The position numbers and the translations under genes were made by a program. Below, in pieces: positions 46,598-59,205 of a stretch of 64,000 bases of DNA. A model generated the notes under the pieces. That model did not search any database. It was not told the DNA's origin and was given only the letters and a program-made list of their open reading frames with translations. Source of the DNA: Amorphophallus konjac (lineage: Eukaryota; Streptophyta; Magnoliopsida; Alismatales; Araceae); contig CM040125.1 of NCBI GenBank assembly GCA_022559845.1, forward strand, positions 287,790,200 through 287,854,199, in the 5' to 3' direction. How positions within the stretch are numbered: the stretch's first letter is position 1; each line of letters opens with the position of its first letter.

Positions 46598-49500
46598 TTT
46601 GATACTGGTGCTTCTCATTCTTTTATCTCCACCACTTTTGTAAAAACCTTACCAACTGCATCAGTTCCCCTACCTTCAGATCTCGCTATTACTACACCTT
46701 TAGGATCTAGAACTAAGCTTACCAACTATTATCCCGATTGTGAGGTGGTAGTAGAAGAACACAATCTCCCCGCAAACTTAGTATGCCTTGACATGAAAGG
46801 ATATGATGCCATTTTAGGGGTAGATTGGCTTGTAGACCATGATGCTTACATCAACTGCCGAAATAGGATTATATTTTTCCGAAAGCCCGGTCTTCCAAGA
46901 TTTTCCTTTCTTGGCATCAAATACAAGAAGCACCCTACCATTATATCTTCTATACATGCTTGCAAGCTTATCTCGCAAGGATGCGAAACTTTCCTTGCTT
47001 CAGTCATTATTACCGATTCTAAGGAGATTGTCCTAGCCGATATTCCTATTGCAAATGAATTCCCGGACGTATTCCCATCTGAACTACCTAATTTACCGCC
47101 TGAGAGGGAAGTAAACTTTACCATTGAACTCATTCCAGGTGCAGCAACTGTTTCTATAGCCCCTTACAGGATGTCCCCCACAGAACTCAAGGAATTAAAG
47201 AAGCAATTACAGGAACTTCTAGAAAAGGGTTTTATTAGACCTAGCATATCCCCTTGGGGTGCGTCGGTTCTATTTGTCAAGAAGAAGGATGGTTCTCTCA
47301 GATTATGCATTGACTACCGGCGATTGAATCAACTTACAATCAAGAACAAATACCCATTGCCGCGTATTGATGAGCTCTTCGATCAACTTTCGGGAGCAGA
47401 ATATTTTTCTAAGATTGACCTAAGATCAGGTTATCATCAGCTTAAAATCAAAGAAGAGGACATTTACAAATCGGCTTTTCGAAGTCGTTATGGCCACTAT
47501 GAATTCGTGGTAATGCCGTTTGGGTTAACTAATGCCCCAACAGCATTCATGCAACTTATGAACAGTGTCTTCCAGTCATATTTAGATCAGTTCATCGTCG
47601 TCTTCATCGATGATATCCTGATATACTCCAAGACTAAAGAAGAACACGAAGAACATCTAAGGATAGCTTTGCAAACACTTAGAGAACATAAACTTTATGC
47701 CAAACTCAATAAGTGTGAATTCTGGCTCAAGAAAGTCTCATTCCTGGGCCACATTATTTCAAAAGAAGGTATTGATGTGGATCCTTCTAAGGTAGAAGCT
47801 GTCAGAGATTGGAGCCGACCAACAACTATATTTGAAGTTAGAAGCTTTTTGGGTCTAGTAGGTTATTATAGAAGATTCATAAAGGAGTTTTCAAAGATCG
47901 CAGTTCCTTTAACTAGACTTACCAGAAAAGAAAATCCTTTTATCTGGTCGAAGGACTGTGAAAAGAGTTTTCAAAATCTTAAGAATCATCTTACAACAGC
48001 CCCTGTTTTGTCACTACCAATAGAGGGTGCTGGATTTGAAGTATATACGTATGCATCTGGAATTGGCTTAGGGTGTGTCCTTATGTAAGATGGAAAGGTG
48101 ATTTGCTATTCTTCAAGACAATTGAAATGTCACGAAGAAAATTATCATGTACATGATTTAGAATTGACAGCAGTTATCGTCGCCTTGAAGATTTGGTGTC
48201 ATTATCTTTATGGAGAAATGTTCACTGTCTATTCAGACCATAAGAGTTTGAAATATTTATTTTCTCAAAAAGAGCTTAACATGAGGCAGAGGAGATGGTT
48301 GGAATATCTTAAAGACTTCGATTTCGCTATTCAATATCACCCTGGCAAGGCGAATGCTGTAGCGGATGCACTCAACAGGAAACCAATGGGTATGTTATCA
48401 AGTCTCATGATTAGTATGACTAACCTTGTTCCTCAATTTGCTCAATTGAATCTAGATGTTGACATTAAGGAAGCTAATTAATTCATGGCAAATATCCGAG
48501 CTCAACCAACATTGATTGAGGATTTGGCCAAGTTACAAGAGGATGACCCAATTTTACTGGAAATTAAGGCCAATATTGAACAAAGACTGGATTTTTCTAT
48601 ATCCGAAGATGGAAGAATGCTATTCAAGGGCCGAATGTGTATATCCGATCATGAAGATACAAAGAAATTGATCTTAGAAGAAGCACATAAATCAAAGTAT
48701 ACCATTCATCCAGGAGGTACAAAAATATATCATGATCTCAAAAGAAACTTTTGGTGGCCCAATATGACGAGGGAAGTAGCTGACTTCGTATCTCGGTGTC
48801 TCACATGTCAACAAGTGAAGGCGGAACATTTCAGACCCGCAGGTAAATTACATCCCTTAAGTATCCCGGAATGGAAATGGGAAAGCATAAGAATGGATTT
48901 CATTATGGGACTACCTAAGACAAGAGGTGGACACGATGGAATATGGATAATTATAGACCGATTGACTAAATCTGCACATTTCATACCAATAAAAAGTCGA
49001 TGGTTTGTAGATATTCTAGCAGCACTATACATAAAAAAAATTGTCAAGTTACATGGAATCCCTGTCGCTATTGTATCAGATAGAGATCCCCGATTCACAT
49101 CACAATTCTGGAAGAGCCTACAACATTCACTTGGGACTAGATTAAATTTTAGCATCGCTTTCCATCCACAAACTGATGGTCAAACAGAAAGGACAAATCA
49201 AGTGGTAGAAGATATGCTCAGGGCTTGTGTCATTGATTTTGGAGGAAGTTGGCATGATCACTTGCCTTTGGTAGAATTTGCATATAACAACAGCTATCAA
49301 GCAAGCATACAAATGGCACCTTTTGAAGCTCTATATGGGAAAAGTTGACGATCACCAATATGTTGGAATGAAATAGGGGAAAGGTAATTTCTAGGCCCCG
49401 ATTTAATCAGAGATTCTACAGAGAAAATCAAGCTCATTCAGGAAAGGATGAAAATGGCACAGGATAGGCAGAAATCTTATGCTGACAATCGAAGGCGCGA

Positions 49501-49957
49501 CTTAGAATTTCAAGTAGGAGAACATGTATATCTAAAGGTTTCTCCGGGTCGTGGTATTCGAAGATTTGGCATTAAAGGAAAGTTAACTCCAAGATTTATC
49601 GGTCCATTTGAAATCCTCGAAAGGATCGGTGAAGTGGCTTATAAATTGGCTTTGCCACCACAGTTAGCAGGAGTTCATGACGTATTTCACGTCTCGATGC
49701 TGAAGAAGTATATGTATGATCCATATCACATTATCACTTATGACAATCTGGAGATTCAGAAGGACTTGACATATGAACAAACGCTAATGAAGATTTTGGA
49801 ACGAGAAGTACGTCAACTCAGAAATAAGGTCATTCCTATGGTGAAGATTCAATGGAAGAAAGCATGGCCTTATGAAGCAACATGGGAAACCGAATCAGCT
49901 ATGAAGAAAAGATTCCCAAAATTATTTAATTGTAAGTACAGTCTCCTCAATCCATGA
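46598..49957 (+). pseudogene. pol: Element D pol: protease, RT, RNase H, integrase, chromodomain
   Basis: Same frame as gag. Protease FDTGASHSF near 46600 and AILGVDWL near 46810; RT with [10 protein letters not shown] near 47605; RNase H near 48030-48390; integrase with HHCC (TIHPGGTKIYHD, CLTCQQVK) and D,D,E motifs RMDFIMGLPK, VSDRDPRFTSQFW and TDGQTERTNQ; then the GPF module and a chromodomain (VKIQWKKAWPYEATWETES, near 49840-49900). Stops: TAA 48086, TAA near 48479, TGA near 49346, TAA near 49385. The first catalytic Asp of RNase H is Tyr (YTYASGIG), a second lesion. Ends 40 bases before the 3' LTR. Confidence 0.93.
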
Positions 49958-49983
49958 ATTGAATTTGGGGACCAAATTCTTCT

Positions 49984-49996
49984 AAGTGGGGGAGGG
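49984..49996 (+). promoter_or_regulatory. Polypurine tract of element D
   Basis: AAGTGGGGGAGGG immediately before the 3' LTR. Confidence 0.9.
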
Positions 49997-52900
49997 TGTA
50001 GAGCCCCAAAATTTATAAAAGTAATTTCTAGTTATTTAAATAATATTCTGGCATTAATTGGGCTAAATAATCAATATAAGGCCAAAATTATGTTAATCAA
50101 TTAACCCAACCCACTTAATTGAAGTCCAAAAGGGTTTAGGACCTAGACCATTAGGTTTGGCCCATATTCTAGAAGGTATTTAAGCCTATCCAAGAATATT
50201 AAGGATAAATACTAATAATATAAGATAATGATTTAGATAATTAACAAAAGAGTTTTTATAAAATGAAACTCTAAACTACGATGACTGTAACGGTCTATCG
50301 TAAGACCGCCACAGCCATGTAACGCATGGGCACTCGACCGTTACATTCCTGTTAGTTCCGTAAGTGAAGGGACTCATGAAAAGATTGGAACTTGATGTTC
50401 CTATCCACTATGGATCGACTTGGGAAGGATTGTAAAATCTCTAAGGACTCTTAGAGATTAGGATTTGATGAAATAAGGACTCTAAACTCGATCTAATCCT
50501 CAAACCCTAGCCCAAACTCTATAAATAGGGCATAGTTCTGAACTGTGCGACCCTTACTTTTTGGACGTAAAGATGCAAGGTAAGGAGTCATTATCTCATG
50601 TAAGTTCTTTAGAATAATTTGATTACAATACTTTAGACTAACTCCCCTCCGAATTTCACATCTTTAGGACAAGAGGGCGTGGAGTTAGAGCCTAAAGAAG
50701 TTGCTGAAAAAGTCACAAGAGAAGGAAGGGATCTAGGGCAAGGTTCTCAACCAAATTCAGAAACTACAGTCTAAGTAAGAGGTAGGTTATCTCATGAACG
50801 CCAAAAATAGCATGATAGGACTAAAAGCCCTCTGATTTGATTGAATTCCATGCATTATAGAGCATTGATTTCATGTTTTATTTGTTCTATGCACATCATG
50901 CACCTCTTAGCCAAATTAAGAAATTAAAACATGACTATTCATCTATTCATGATTACCTATGCATGTAGATGGCCTTACTTCGTTAACATGACTAGAAGCT
51001 CATCATGTTTTGATAAAAGACATGATGTGCGTTGATCTCTTAGTTTCTATGATTATTTTCTGTTAACAGATACTGTAACGCACTAGCATAGGACTGTCAC
51101 TTTCAAGTAACGGCCTACGACAGACCGTTACACACTTTGTGGCATTTGAATTGCACGGTTGGTTCTAACGCTCTTAGACAGACGCGTTACAATCATGTAA
51201 CGGCTGGGTCCTGACCGTCACTTTCACTGTGACGCCTCATCTCCTGACCGTTATATCCTATGTTCTGTCAACCCTATGACTGAATACAACATGCCAATCT
51301 TATTATGGTTAAAACCTAGTTACCTAAGTTTTAAACCTAATCATGTGATTTTAAGGATATTTGATTATTCATGATAGGTATTGCATGTTTTGTTATCACT
51401 TCTACTTAAGTTATGTTAAACAGAATTCTATAGCTTTGTACTATAAAGCATGACTTTTTAACATTGTATTGACGGAGTTTTTATCATGATTTTCACATTG
51501 ATTATACATATCTCTCCCTGTCAATAGAGTCAATTCTATACGTACATGGCACATATTCCGGTATGTTGTCATTAGTTCACACTTTGCACTATAGGAACAC
51601 AATCTTGGACATGAGGACCTCTCTAATGGATAATCCTTCCAATGTACTAGGAAATCATTATTTCAAGGCCTCGTAATTCTCCGCGAGCCTGGGATTCTCA
51701 CTAGGACGGCGAGTTGGTTGTACCAATGAAAGCCCATTAATTAGGACACTCTATCGTGGTTTTGATTCTTGAAATGTAACGGCCTTGAACTGGACCGTCA
51801 GGCTCACGTAACGGCCCAGTGCCAGACCATCACATTCCTCTGAGTCTATTTTTATCTTTCTAGACTCGGATCACTTTAACGGCCCATTACTAGCGCGTTA
51901 CATAATGTAACGGCCTAGCAAATGACCGTTACATAGCTTGTTTATGTTAACCCAAGGTTTGACCAAGGGTTGATATTCCTATGATTCTAGACAAACCTTG
52001 ATGATCTAGAACTTGTCATATTGCTTAAATTGATCTAAAAGAAATGGAAGTTAAGGAAAATACCGTTATGCTGTCGATTTATTTCTATGAGCATGACATT
52101 GTTTAAAGTCTATTTCTTGACTCCTACATTCTTATGTTGAAGCATTCATTCATTGATTTTAGTTATCATAGAATTATTGGAAGTGCTATATTCTTGGCCA
52201 TACTTTACTATTATACTGCGTGGAAGTAGCTTAATTTATAACTGAAGATGCGATCGAGCACTGATTGTGTTCAAGGGCTCTATGCTAGTCCCCTCGGCTG
52301 ATTACCGAAAACATACTATTTTATAAACCATGGGGTATGATGCTACTGGCGTCGCATTGCGCTGGGAGTACTATTTCTATAAATAAGTGAAGATCCACGA
52401 CACGACATGACATTCCTGCTTGATATTCCACAGAAATTCACGAAGCACTTGCTCTTAAGCATAAGATGCTAAAGTGAGGAATATGTGGCTTGCTAGTACA
52501 ATCTCGTTACATTCTTGTTCATGGAAGGCCAATATCATGTTCTTGTTATATTCTTGCTAGCTCATTCTTGATCATTCCATCTTACATGGTTATCTTGTTT
52601 CTATTGATTTGATCGCATGATTGATTCGCATTCGCATGATTTTACCTTATTTCTTTAGAGCAAAAATGATAATTACTTAAATAGTGCCTTCATGTTGATG
52701 TGAAGATACCTATTGGGCAAGTGTGCTCATGACCTATTTTCCAATGTTTTTTAGGAGATGGAAATAGTTCGGATTCGGATTCGGGCTATACTAGTAGTGG
52801 ATCCGGAAGAGAGTGAAAGTGTTATAAAGATGAGAGTGAAGACTTAGGAAGTTAAAGTGTTTAGATTGAGTCAATGTAATTTTCCTATTTCTTAAGTCTA

Positions 52901-53108
52901 GTAAAATGGAAATCAAATTAGTGATTGTATCTTGAATATTGATCATTTATGAAATAAAGTTGGAGTTTGAATATTATTGTGTAATTGTATTTATTTGTGT
53001 GATTGTCTTGCGCTCTGATTGATCCTTGCTCGCAAGAGGCTTACCATGCTGGCTGTTCGCGCTCCCCGAGCGAGTATTCTGCTATGATTAAAGACTCGGG
53101 GCGTGACA
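49997..53108 (+). repeat. 3' LTR of element D
   Basis: 3112 bases, matching 42193-45300. TATA box 50520-50527; stem-loop array 51068-51935. In the first unit upstream of TATA this copy keeps GTAACGGTC where the other has GTAATGGTC, a C-to-T change in a CpG. Confidence 0.95.
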
Positions 53109-53924
53109 GGGAAGGTGAGTCCGGAGGGGGGAGGAGCTTGTGCTCTATCCCCTCTCCCCCACCGGTGTATCTCCTTCATCCCCCGTCGATGTATTCTCCC
53201 TCTTCTTCCTTGCAATGTTCCCCCATTTTTCCCTTGAGGATGAATGAAAAGAATGGGTTCTCTAAGCATACGTAGTCTTCCATTGTTGTGATCTCTTCCC
53301 CTTCCTCTTGATTTTCTTATCATCCAGGGACTTCGGAGGTGTGCCTCTCCGTGGCATGACCTTCGGGGAACCCGTCCATGGGATGAAAAGCTACAGCCTT
53401 CCATGGCAAACATCTAGATCATCGGCCGTGAGTCGTGGTCGCTCTCGTAGGCTGGCCCTCGAGCGTTCCACACTCACACTTGGGCTAACGGACCGTCGTG
53501 AGTCCGTTCCGCATTTTGAGAGTTTACCCGGGAGTAATCCGTGTGGTGGCTTTCGCTTCTCTCTGGCAAGTCCCGGTCCGGGGGAGGTGCTGCAGGATTT
53601 TTGCCAGGGCCAAGAACACCAAGAACAAATAAAGAAGACACCCTCCAGAGAACAAACAGAACACATAGTGAACCCTCTGGGAATTAACCACTTGAAGTCT
53701 TTGCACAATAAACTCCTCCGAATAAAACACTTGTACCTCATGCTAATTCCTCTTAATAAACAACTAAAACGATTAAACCCCCTCTTCACCAACTTAATCC
53801 ACCAAATGAATGATCAAACGGATCATTAACCCAACTTGCAGGTGAAAGAAAAGAAAAGAAACACACAGTCAATCGCTTTGAAACAAACTCTCGGGAGAGG
53901 CACATCCGGCGTGGTTACTGTTCC

Positions 53925-54430
53925 ACCGCGCCGGTTTAACCTCTCAAGAATCCCATCTCCCTCTTTGAACCTTAAATCGGCGTGCACCTTAAACATCTTA
54001 ACCCGACGTGGCCTTAACCGGTGCGCCCATTTCCGTTGGCTCCGGTGCACATACTAATCCAGCGCGCCCTCTATTGGCATCCTAATCCGACGTGGCCTTA
54101 ACCGGCGCTCCATCCTCATTGAACCCTTAATATGGCACACCTCATCTCCTCCTTTGAACCCTTAAAACGGCGCCCCCCACTTGTTCATTCCATACCCGGC
54201 GCGCCCCCTATCCATCCTTAATCCGGCGCGCCCCCTATCCATCCTTAATCTGGCACGCCCTCCATTGGCATCCTAATCCGGCGTGTCCTTAACCGACGCG
54301 CCCTCCTCTTTGAGACTCAATCCGACGCGCCCCTCTTCTTGGCCTTAATCCGGCGCACCCCTCTCTTGGGTCCCTTATCCGGCGCGCCCTATCCTCTCTT
54401 GGCATCCTTCTTAAACCGGCGTGCCCCATA
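53925..54430 (+). repeat. CGGCGCGCC motif array, transcribed side of LTR F
   Basis: About eighteen copies of (C)TTAATCCGGCG(C/T)GCCC at 20-40 base spacing; two adjoining units near 54195-54245 are identical (CGGCGCGCCCCCTATCCATC). Many copies show single C-to-T or G-to-A changes (CCGACGTGG, CTGGCACGCC). Confidence 0.88.
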
Positions 54431-54639
54431 AAAGAAAATGTAAATTATCTAAATAGAAGAAAAGGTTTGAAACTAATGACAAAAACAAAAGAAGGGAACT
54501 AAACTAACAAATAAGAATGAAAGAATGTCGATCCCCGTGACCTGACCGCGGAGGTCGATCCGCGTGTGAGGGCGCACGATGGCGAGTTCGGGCTTTATAC
54601 TTAATAAACCTCTCTCCCGAACTGGGTGCAAAGAGAAAA

Positions 54640-55765
54640 TCAATGATGCCTTGTGGTATCGGACGTGGACCTCGGAACCCCCGACATGGTCATGATCCGA
54701 ACACATCCCGGGCCGATAGTTCATCAGCTTGACCCACCTCTACCGGGATCTAATCCCACATCCGCATTAAACTTGCCAGATTCACGGCAGACATTTGTAC
54801 GGTCTGTCACAGCGTCTTACGCTACAAACGCGGACTTCCGTCCGAACAAGGAATGGTCCGCCAGTGACCGACATCCACGCATACCTTGGGACCCTCGTTT
54901 CCCCAGACTGTGTGTGAAGATAAAATCAATGATGCCCCATGGCATCGGACGTGGACCTCGGGGACCCCGACATGGCCATAGTCTGAAACCCTCTCGAGCC
55001 AATAGTCCATCAGCTTGACCCACTTCTATCGAGATCCAATCCCGCAATCCCATTAAACTTGCCGTACCTACGACAGATATTCGTATGGCTTTATCATCAT
55101 TTTCGATGCTTCAAATGCGGACTCTCGTCCGAACAATGAATGGTCCGTTAGTGACCGATATATATACAGGGATCTAATCCCGCACTTGCATTAAACTTGC
55201 CATACTCTCGGCATACATTTGTACGGGGTTGTTTTCATCTACACCGCACCTTCAATACGGACCTTCATCCGAACGTAAAGGGGTCCATGAATGATCCACA
55301 AAAATCTGAATGGGACGAGGCGGCTCTCGTCATCCCCGGACCCTTTGCATGGGAATATCAATAAGGCCTCCGTGGGCCAAGCTTAGACCTCGGGTCCGCC
55401 CCGAACATGGTCATTGCCTGACCCATATCCTCGGACTATAGCCCGCTCCCTTTGAACGCATATTGGTTCTCAGATCTGGTCCGAGGACATCCCCCCGTTG
55501 CCCCCACCTTGGCACCAGAAACATTGACGATGCTCACGCGAGCCCGACTTCGACCGTCGGGGGCCCACAGCAATATGGTCGCAGCTCGATCTTGCACCGG
55601 GCCGACAAACTTATCGATTTCTGACCGCTCTGACCGGGATTTAACTAAACGTTTCCCGTTCCTTTGAACAATAAATTTATCGTATCCCGACGTGCACATG
55701 CTCCGGTTTTCCCCGTGACGATCATGATTTTCTGAAGCCGGACGCTCGTCCCAATATCAGAATGG
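54640..55765 (+). repeat. Degenerate tandem duplication of about 290 bases in LTR F
   Basis: Two clear units, 54640-54880 and 54930-55165, share GGCATCGGACGTGGACCTCG-like starts, CATCAGCTTGACCCAC and ATTAAACTTGCC; partial units follow near 55175-55290 and 55375-55765. No ORF persists through it. Confidence 0.75.
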
Positions 55766-56133
55766 TCCCTTAAGTGATCGACAAATTCCAAATGCTTGCT
55801 TCCCCAGACATCGGGCTTTCTGACTATTTCGAGACCACTATCAGCTTGTTTCTCTCGATATAGTTTCCTGGCCATGAGGCCTTGATTCTCGGCGATTAAT
55901 CAAAGGTGTTCCCCTCTCTGAGGGGATGTAAATGACGCCGTGGCCTTTATGGCGCGGCGGGTTCTGGTCTCGACACGAATCACACAATTATCTGATTAGT
56001 CAGATCGAGCGCATAATAAATCGTCACTTTGTGACTGGCATGCCTACGCACTTAATAAATGAATAAATCCACCGAATAAACTGACTTAAAGAAACAAACA
56101 AATGAGCACGTCGAAAAGTGCGTCCACACCAGT

Positions 56134-58005
56134 CCACGGAGGAGCTGGTCACTCTGGAGAACATCGAGCAATGTCTTCTTACGCGGTTGCAGTCGTCAGG
56201 TTTGGTCGCCATGAATCAATTTCTTCTCTGGATGTTGAGACCATCTCCCTTTCCTGATCATATCTTTCTTCTGTGCAGACACCAGGCAGCCGGCCTTGGA
56301 GGAGGCCGCAGAGGTGATCGATCTCAGCGATGACTCTGCTACAGATGAGTCGGCTGCTCCCACGGGTCGCTCCGAACTCAGAGATAAGGGCAAGGGGGCG
56401 GCCCGGGGTGAATCTTCAGGGCCGCGGGGGTCCAAGCGCAAGGATCCCGTGGAGGGCATGATCCGGGCCGCCGAGAAGGCCAGGAAGCGGGCCAAGAAGG
56501 CCGGGGTCGTACTCGCAGTTGAAGGCGACCTTGCCGTGGCTCACCCCTCCACCGAGCATGATGGGGACGACCCTACCGGGCGAGCTCTCCCACCCGCCGA
56601 GCAAGAGGGGGCCGAGGAGGTTGGGGCTACTTCTGCGGTCGGTGACGATGCTGGCTCGGCTCCTCCTTCGGCCAGAGCCGAGGGGGCCGGGGCTGCTTCT
56701 AAGACTGGCAATGTTGCTGGCCCGGCTCTCCCCTCCGTGGGAGCTGAGGGGGCCGTAGATGAGGCGGGTGACGCTGGGACCACAGCCGAGATTGGGGCAT
56801 TGACTAAGGCAGGTGACGCTCTAGGTGGTGGTGCAGGTGTCGAACCGGTCCAGGCTGGGGGGTCGCAAGAAAAGGTGACACAGCCCCGACCGACCGAGGC
56901 ACGAGGGGCGAACGAAGCCGCGACTCGATCCATGCCGTCCGGCGAGACGCCGACCGTAGAGGGGGTCTCTATTTCGGCGACCCTGGAGAGGCTCGGCATC
57001 CAAGGCCCTCTATATCAAATATGTCATGGTATAGCCGCGAATGTAAAGGGGGGAGATAGGCAGCACTCCCCTTCCATGGCCCTCGAGACGGTTATGGAGG
57101 GTGGCTTGGTCCTGGCCCAGATTGGGGCCATTCTGACAGAAGCTTACGCTCGGTCAGAGTGAGAGTAGGCGAACCTGTTCTGGACCCTTGGCGGGTTTGA
57201 CAGGAAGTTGGCTCGGCTCGCCGAGGAGCGTGATGGGCTCCGGCGCGAGCTTTCCTCCGTTAGGGAGCTGGCTCGGGCGAGCCGGGTGGAGGCTCCGGTA
57301 TTGACCGGGCAACTAGCTAGGGCCCGCGAATCGCTCGAGAGGAAGAGCATGCTTCTTGAAGAGGAGCATGTTACTCGCACCGAGCTAGATGGCCGGTGGG
57401 AGGCCGAGCGTGCCAAGCTGGTGGACCAAGTGGAGGAATCCGAGAGCCTTCAGCGGGAGGCCGAGGCTGATCAGGCTGAGGCAGAGAAGCGGGCAGCAGA
57501 GGCCGAAAAGCAAACGGCTGAGGCCGGACGGAGGTTAGCTGAGGCGGAGCGGGAGAAGGCCAAGCTCACTGGTAGGGTGGGATCGGCCGGGGCAGAGGCG
57601 CTCGAGCAGTACAAACGCTCGGAGGCCTACCGGGTCTACCTTAAGGAGGCTGCCCTCCCCTACTACGAGTCAGGACTTCACCGAGGTATCCGCAAGGGGT
57701 TCAAACATGGCTACGACCGGGCCGTCTCTTATGCCGAGGAGCAGGTGTCCGAGACAATCGATTTCCCATTCGGGCAATGCTATGACTCAGACTTGTCATC
57801 CTCCGGTTCCTCTGCGTTGAAGGAAGAAGATCAGGGGGGCTCTTCGTCTGAGGGGTCGCCAACTCCGGATGCCTTGGGAGGGTGCGCAACCGAGGTAGTT
57901 CCCACGGTGGTGAGGTCAGTGCCAGGGACGGCCGTCGTCGAGGGTGCTGGGGGCAGACCGTATGAGCATTCCACTTCCGAGCTTCAGGGTGGGCCAGAGG
58001 CCTAA
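56134..58005 (+). pseudogene. Tat aORF, 3' part with candidate intron and coiled coil
   Basis: Continues the frame of 40348-40993. Reads STEELVTLENIEQC, then a candidate intron 56200-56278 (CAG|GTTTGG ... TTCTTCTGTGCAG|AC, 79 bases, phase 1) after which PALEEAAEVIDLSDDS follows in frame. Next come an acidic/Ala-rich spacer with NLS-like RKRAKKAG, then a long coiled coil (57208-57620; ARLAEERDGLRRELSSVREL onward) and a conserved tail (YYESGLHRGIRKGFKHGYDR). Stops TGA 57160 and TAG 57166 interrupt; the inverted copy at 61097-60715 lacks these two. With both parts the reading length is 813 codons. TAA ends it at 58005. No enzymatic motif is seen. Confidence 0.75.
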
Positions 58006-58378
58006 TGTATCTGCTTTGCTTTCTCTTTTTATATGTCTTTTCCTTTTTCAAAAGAAAACTTTCCTTGTTGTATAGGGAAAAAGTAAGGCAGTAGCGTTAT
58101 GATGAAGACTTAACTGTTTCGTATCGCCGTTGCCGTATTTTGTTCAGCGTATCTGTAGTGGTTGGAAAGTGCTGATACTTTCTGCGTGGATCTCTCCTGA
58201 TGGTTGGGTGAGTGTCTGACATGGTGTCTTTCCATTTTCTCATGCTTTGAATGCTTGGCCGCTTCGTGTGTCCCACTGGGGCAGAAAAGAGAAGTTTGAG
58301 GTGACCGTTCGTAGGGAGAGATCCCTTTGGCGTGTTTTTGAGGAGAGAATCATTCAAGGCAAATTGCCTCCCTGAGCC

Positions 58379-59172
58379 TATAAAAGGTCTGAAGAGCGTC
58401 CCTTCCGCTCCACCGCTTAGGGTTTTCCCTGACAGTCTATCCTCATTCTTTCTTCACGTAGCGTTGTGCCGCTATATTTGAAGCATGGAAGACGCTCTGG
58501 AAGATGAGGCTACCGATGACGGAGGGCAGAGAGTCCTTGTTACTTCGGGTTTAAAGAGGGTTCGATGGCCGGCGGGCAGGTTTAAAGAAGGTTCGACGTT
58601 CGGAGGCACGTCGTCTTCTTTTTATCATTTCTGACAGTGCTTGCGGGGGGGCGAGATGGTGGATGGATGGGGGCATCAAGCATCCCTGCCGCCCGTCCCT
58701 TCCTGCTCGCTCCACGGAGGGTAGGAGGAAGTCAATTAAGCTCCCTTGTCTCCGGGCTTTCCCTTGCCTCCTCGTCCAGCTCTGTTGGTTATTTTTCCCT
58801 CTTCGGAGGGTGCCTGCACTCTCTTCCTTCCAAAGAGTTAGTAGATTGGTGGGGAGGATGCCTTCATATGCGTTCTCTCTTCCCCTTCCTCCATCTCTGT
58901 CAAACTGGAAGGTAGCCTTCTCCTTCCTAATCCCTCTGTCACCTTTGTTCCGAGCTACCCGAGCCAACGGGGTCGATTACCCTTTATCCGAGCCAGTTTC
59001 TGCACAAGGCAGAGTCAGTGGCTGGACGCAAGAAGGTCAACCGAGTCAGCCGAGTGATGGGCTCGTACGGCGGTGCCAAATGGATTTTTTGCTTTTTTGA
59101 CATGTATTTTCTTGGCTTCGACCTTTCTGATGTACAAGCGAGTTGTTTGAATAAAGGAAAGGAGGCTTTTGT
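58379..59172 (+). promoter_or_regulatory. Possible second plus-strand transcription unit of G
   Basis: A TATAAAAG box (58379-58386) is followed by a leader and a 49-codon ORF from ATG 58485 to TGA 58634 (MEDALEDEATDDGGQRVLVT...). A polyadenylation-like AATAAA lies near 59150, just before the end of integrase on the other strand. The ORF has no recognisable domain. It could be a separate antisense transcript or chance. The stretch 58006-58378 holds the 3' flank of the aORF and nothing else I can name. Confidence 0.35.
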
Positions 59173-59205
59173 TTATTTTCATTTTGCTTACACAATACTT
59201 GGCAT

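Larger units (their letters stand above)
42193..53108 (+). mobile_element. Tekay/Del-like chromovirus D, full length
   Basis: Sense plus, 10916 bases. LTRs 42193-45300 and 49997-53108, primer site, gag-pol in one frame, polypurine tract, target duplication GGGAA at 42188-42192 and 53109-53113. The LTRs match closely along their whole length, so insertion is recent, yet gag-pol has six stops. The lineage follows from the RT ([20 protein letters not shown]), integrase and the chromodomain-like tail. Confidence 0.95.
40994..56128 (+). mobile_element. Tat LTR F, solo, interrupted by element D (about 4.2 kb net)
   Basis: Perfect inverted ends TGTGGACGC (40994) and GCGTCCACA (56128), flanked by CCAGT at 40989-40993 and 56129-56133. 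Parts: 40994-42192 and 53114-56128. The U5 block 55890-56085 matches Tat A and the right-edge LTR, giving plus polarity. A TATA box (TATATATA) lies at 42010-42017, about 1 kb in. The only internal sequence is element D, with its own target duplication, so F is a solo LTR. Frames inside it, including 53308-53829, show no domain. Confidence 0.9.

Noticed and set aside
53308..53829. 173-residue plus-strand ORF next to element D
   Set aside because: Lies in the middle of LTR F; only its composition supports coding.
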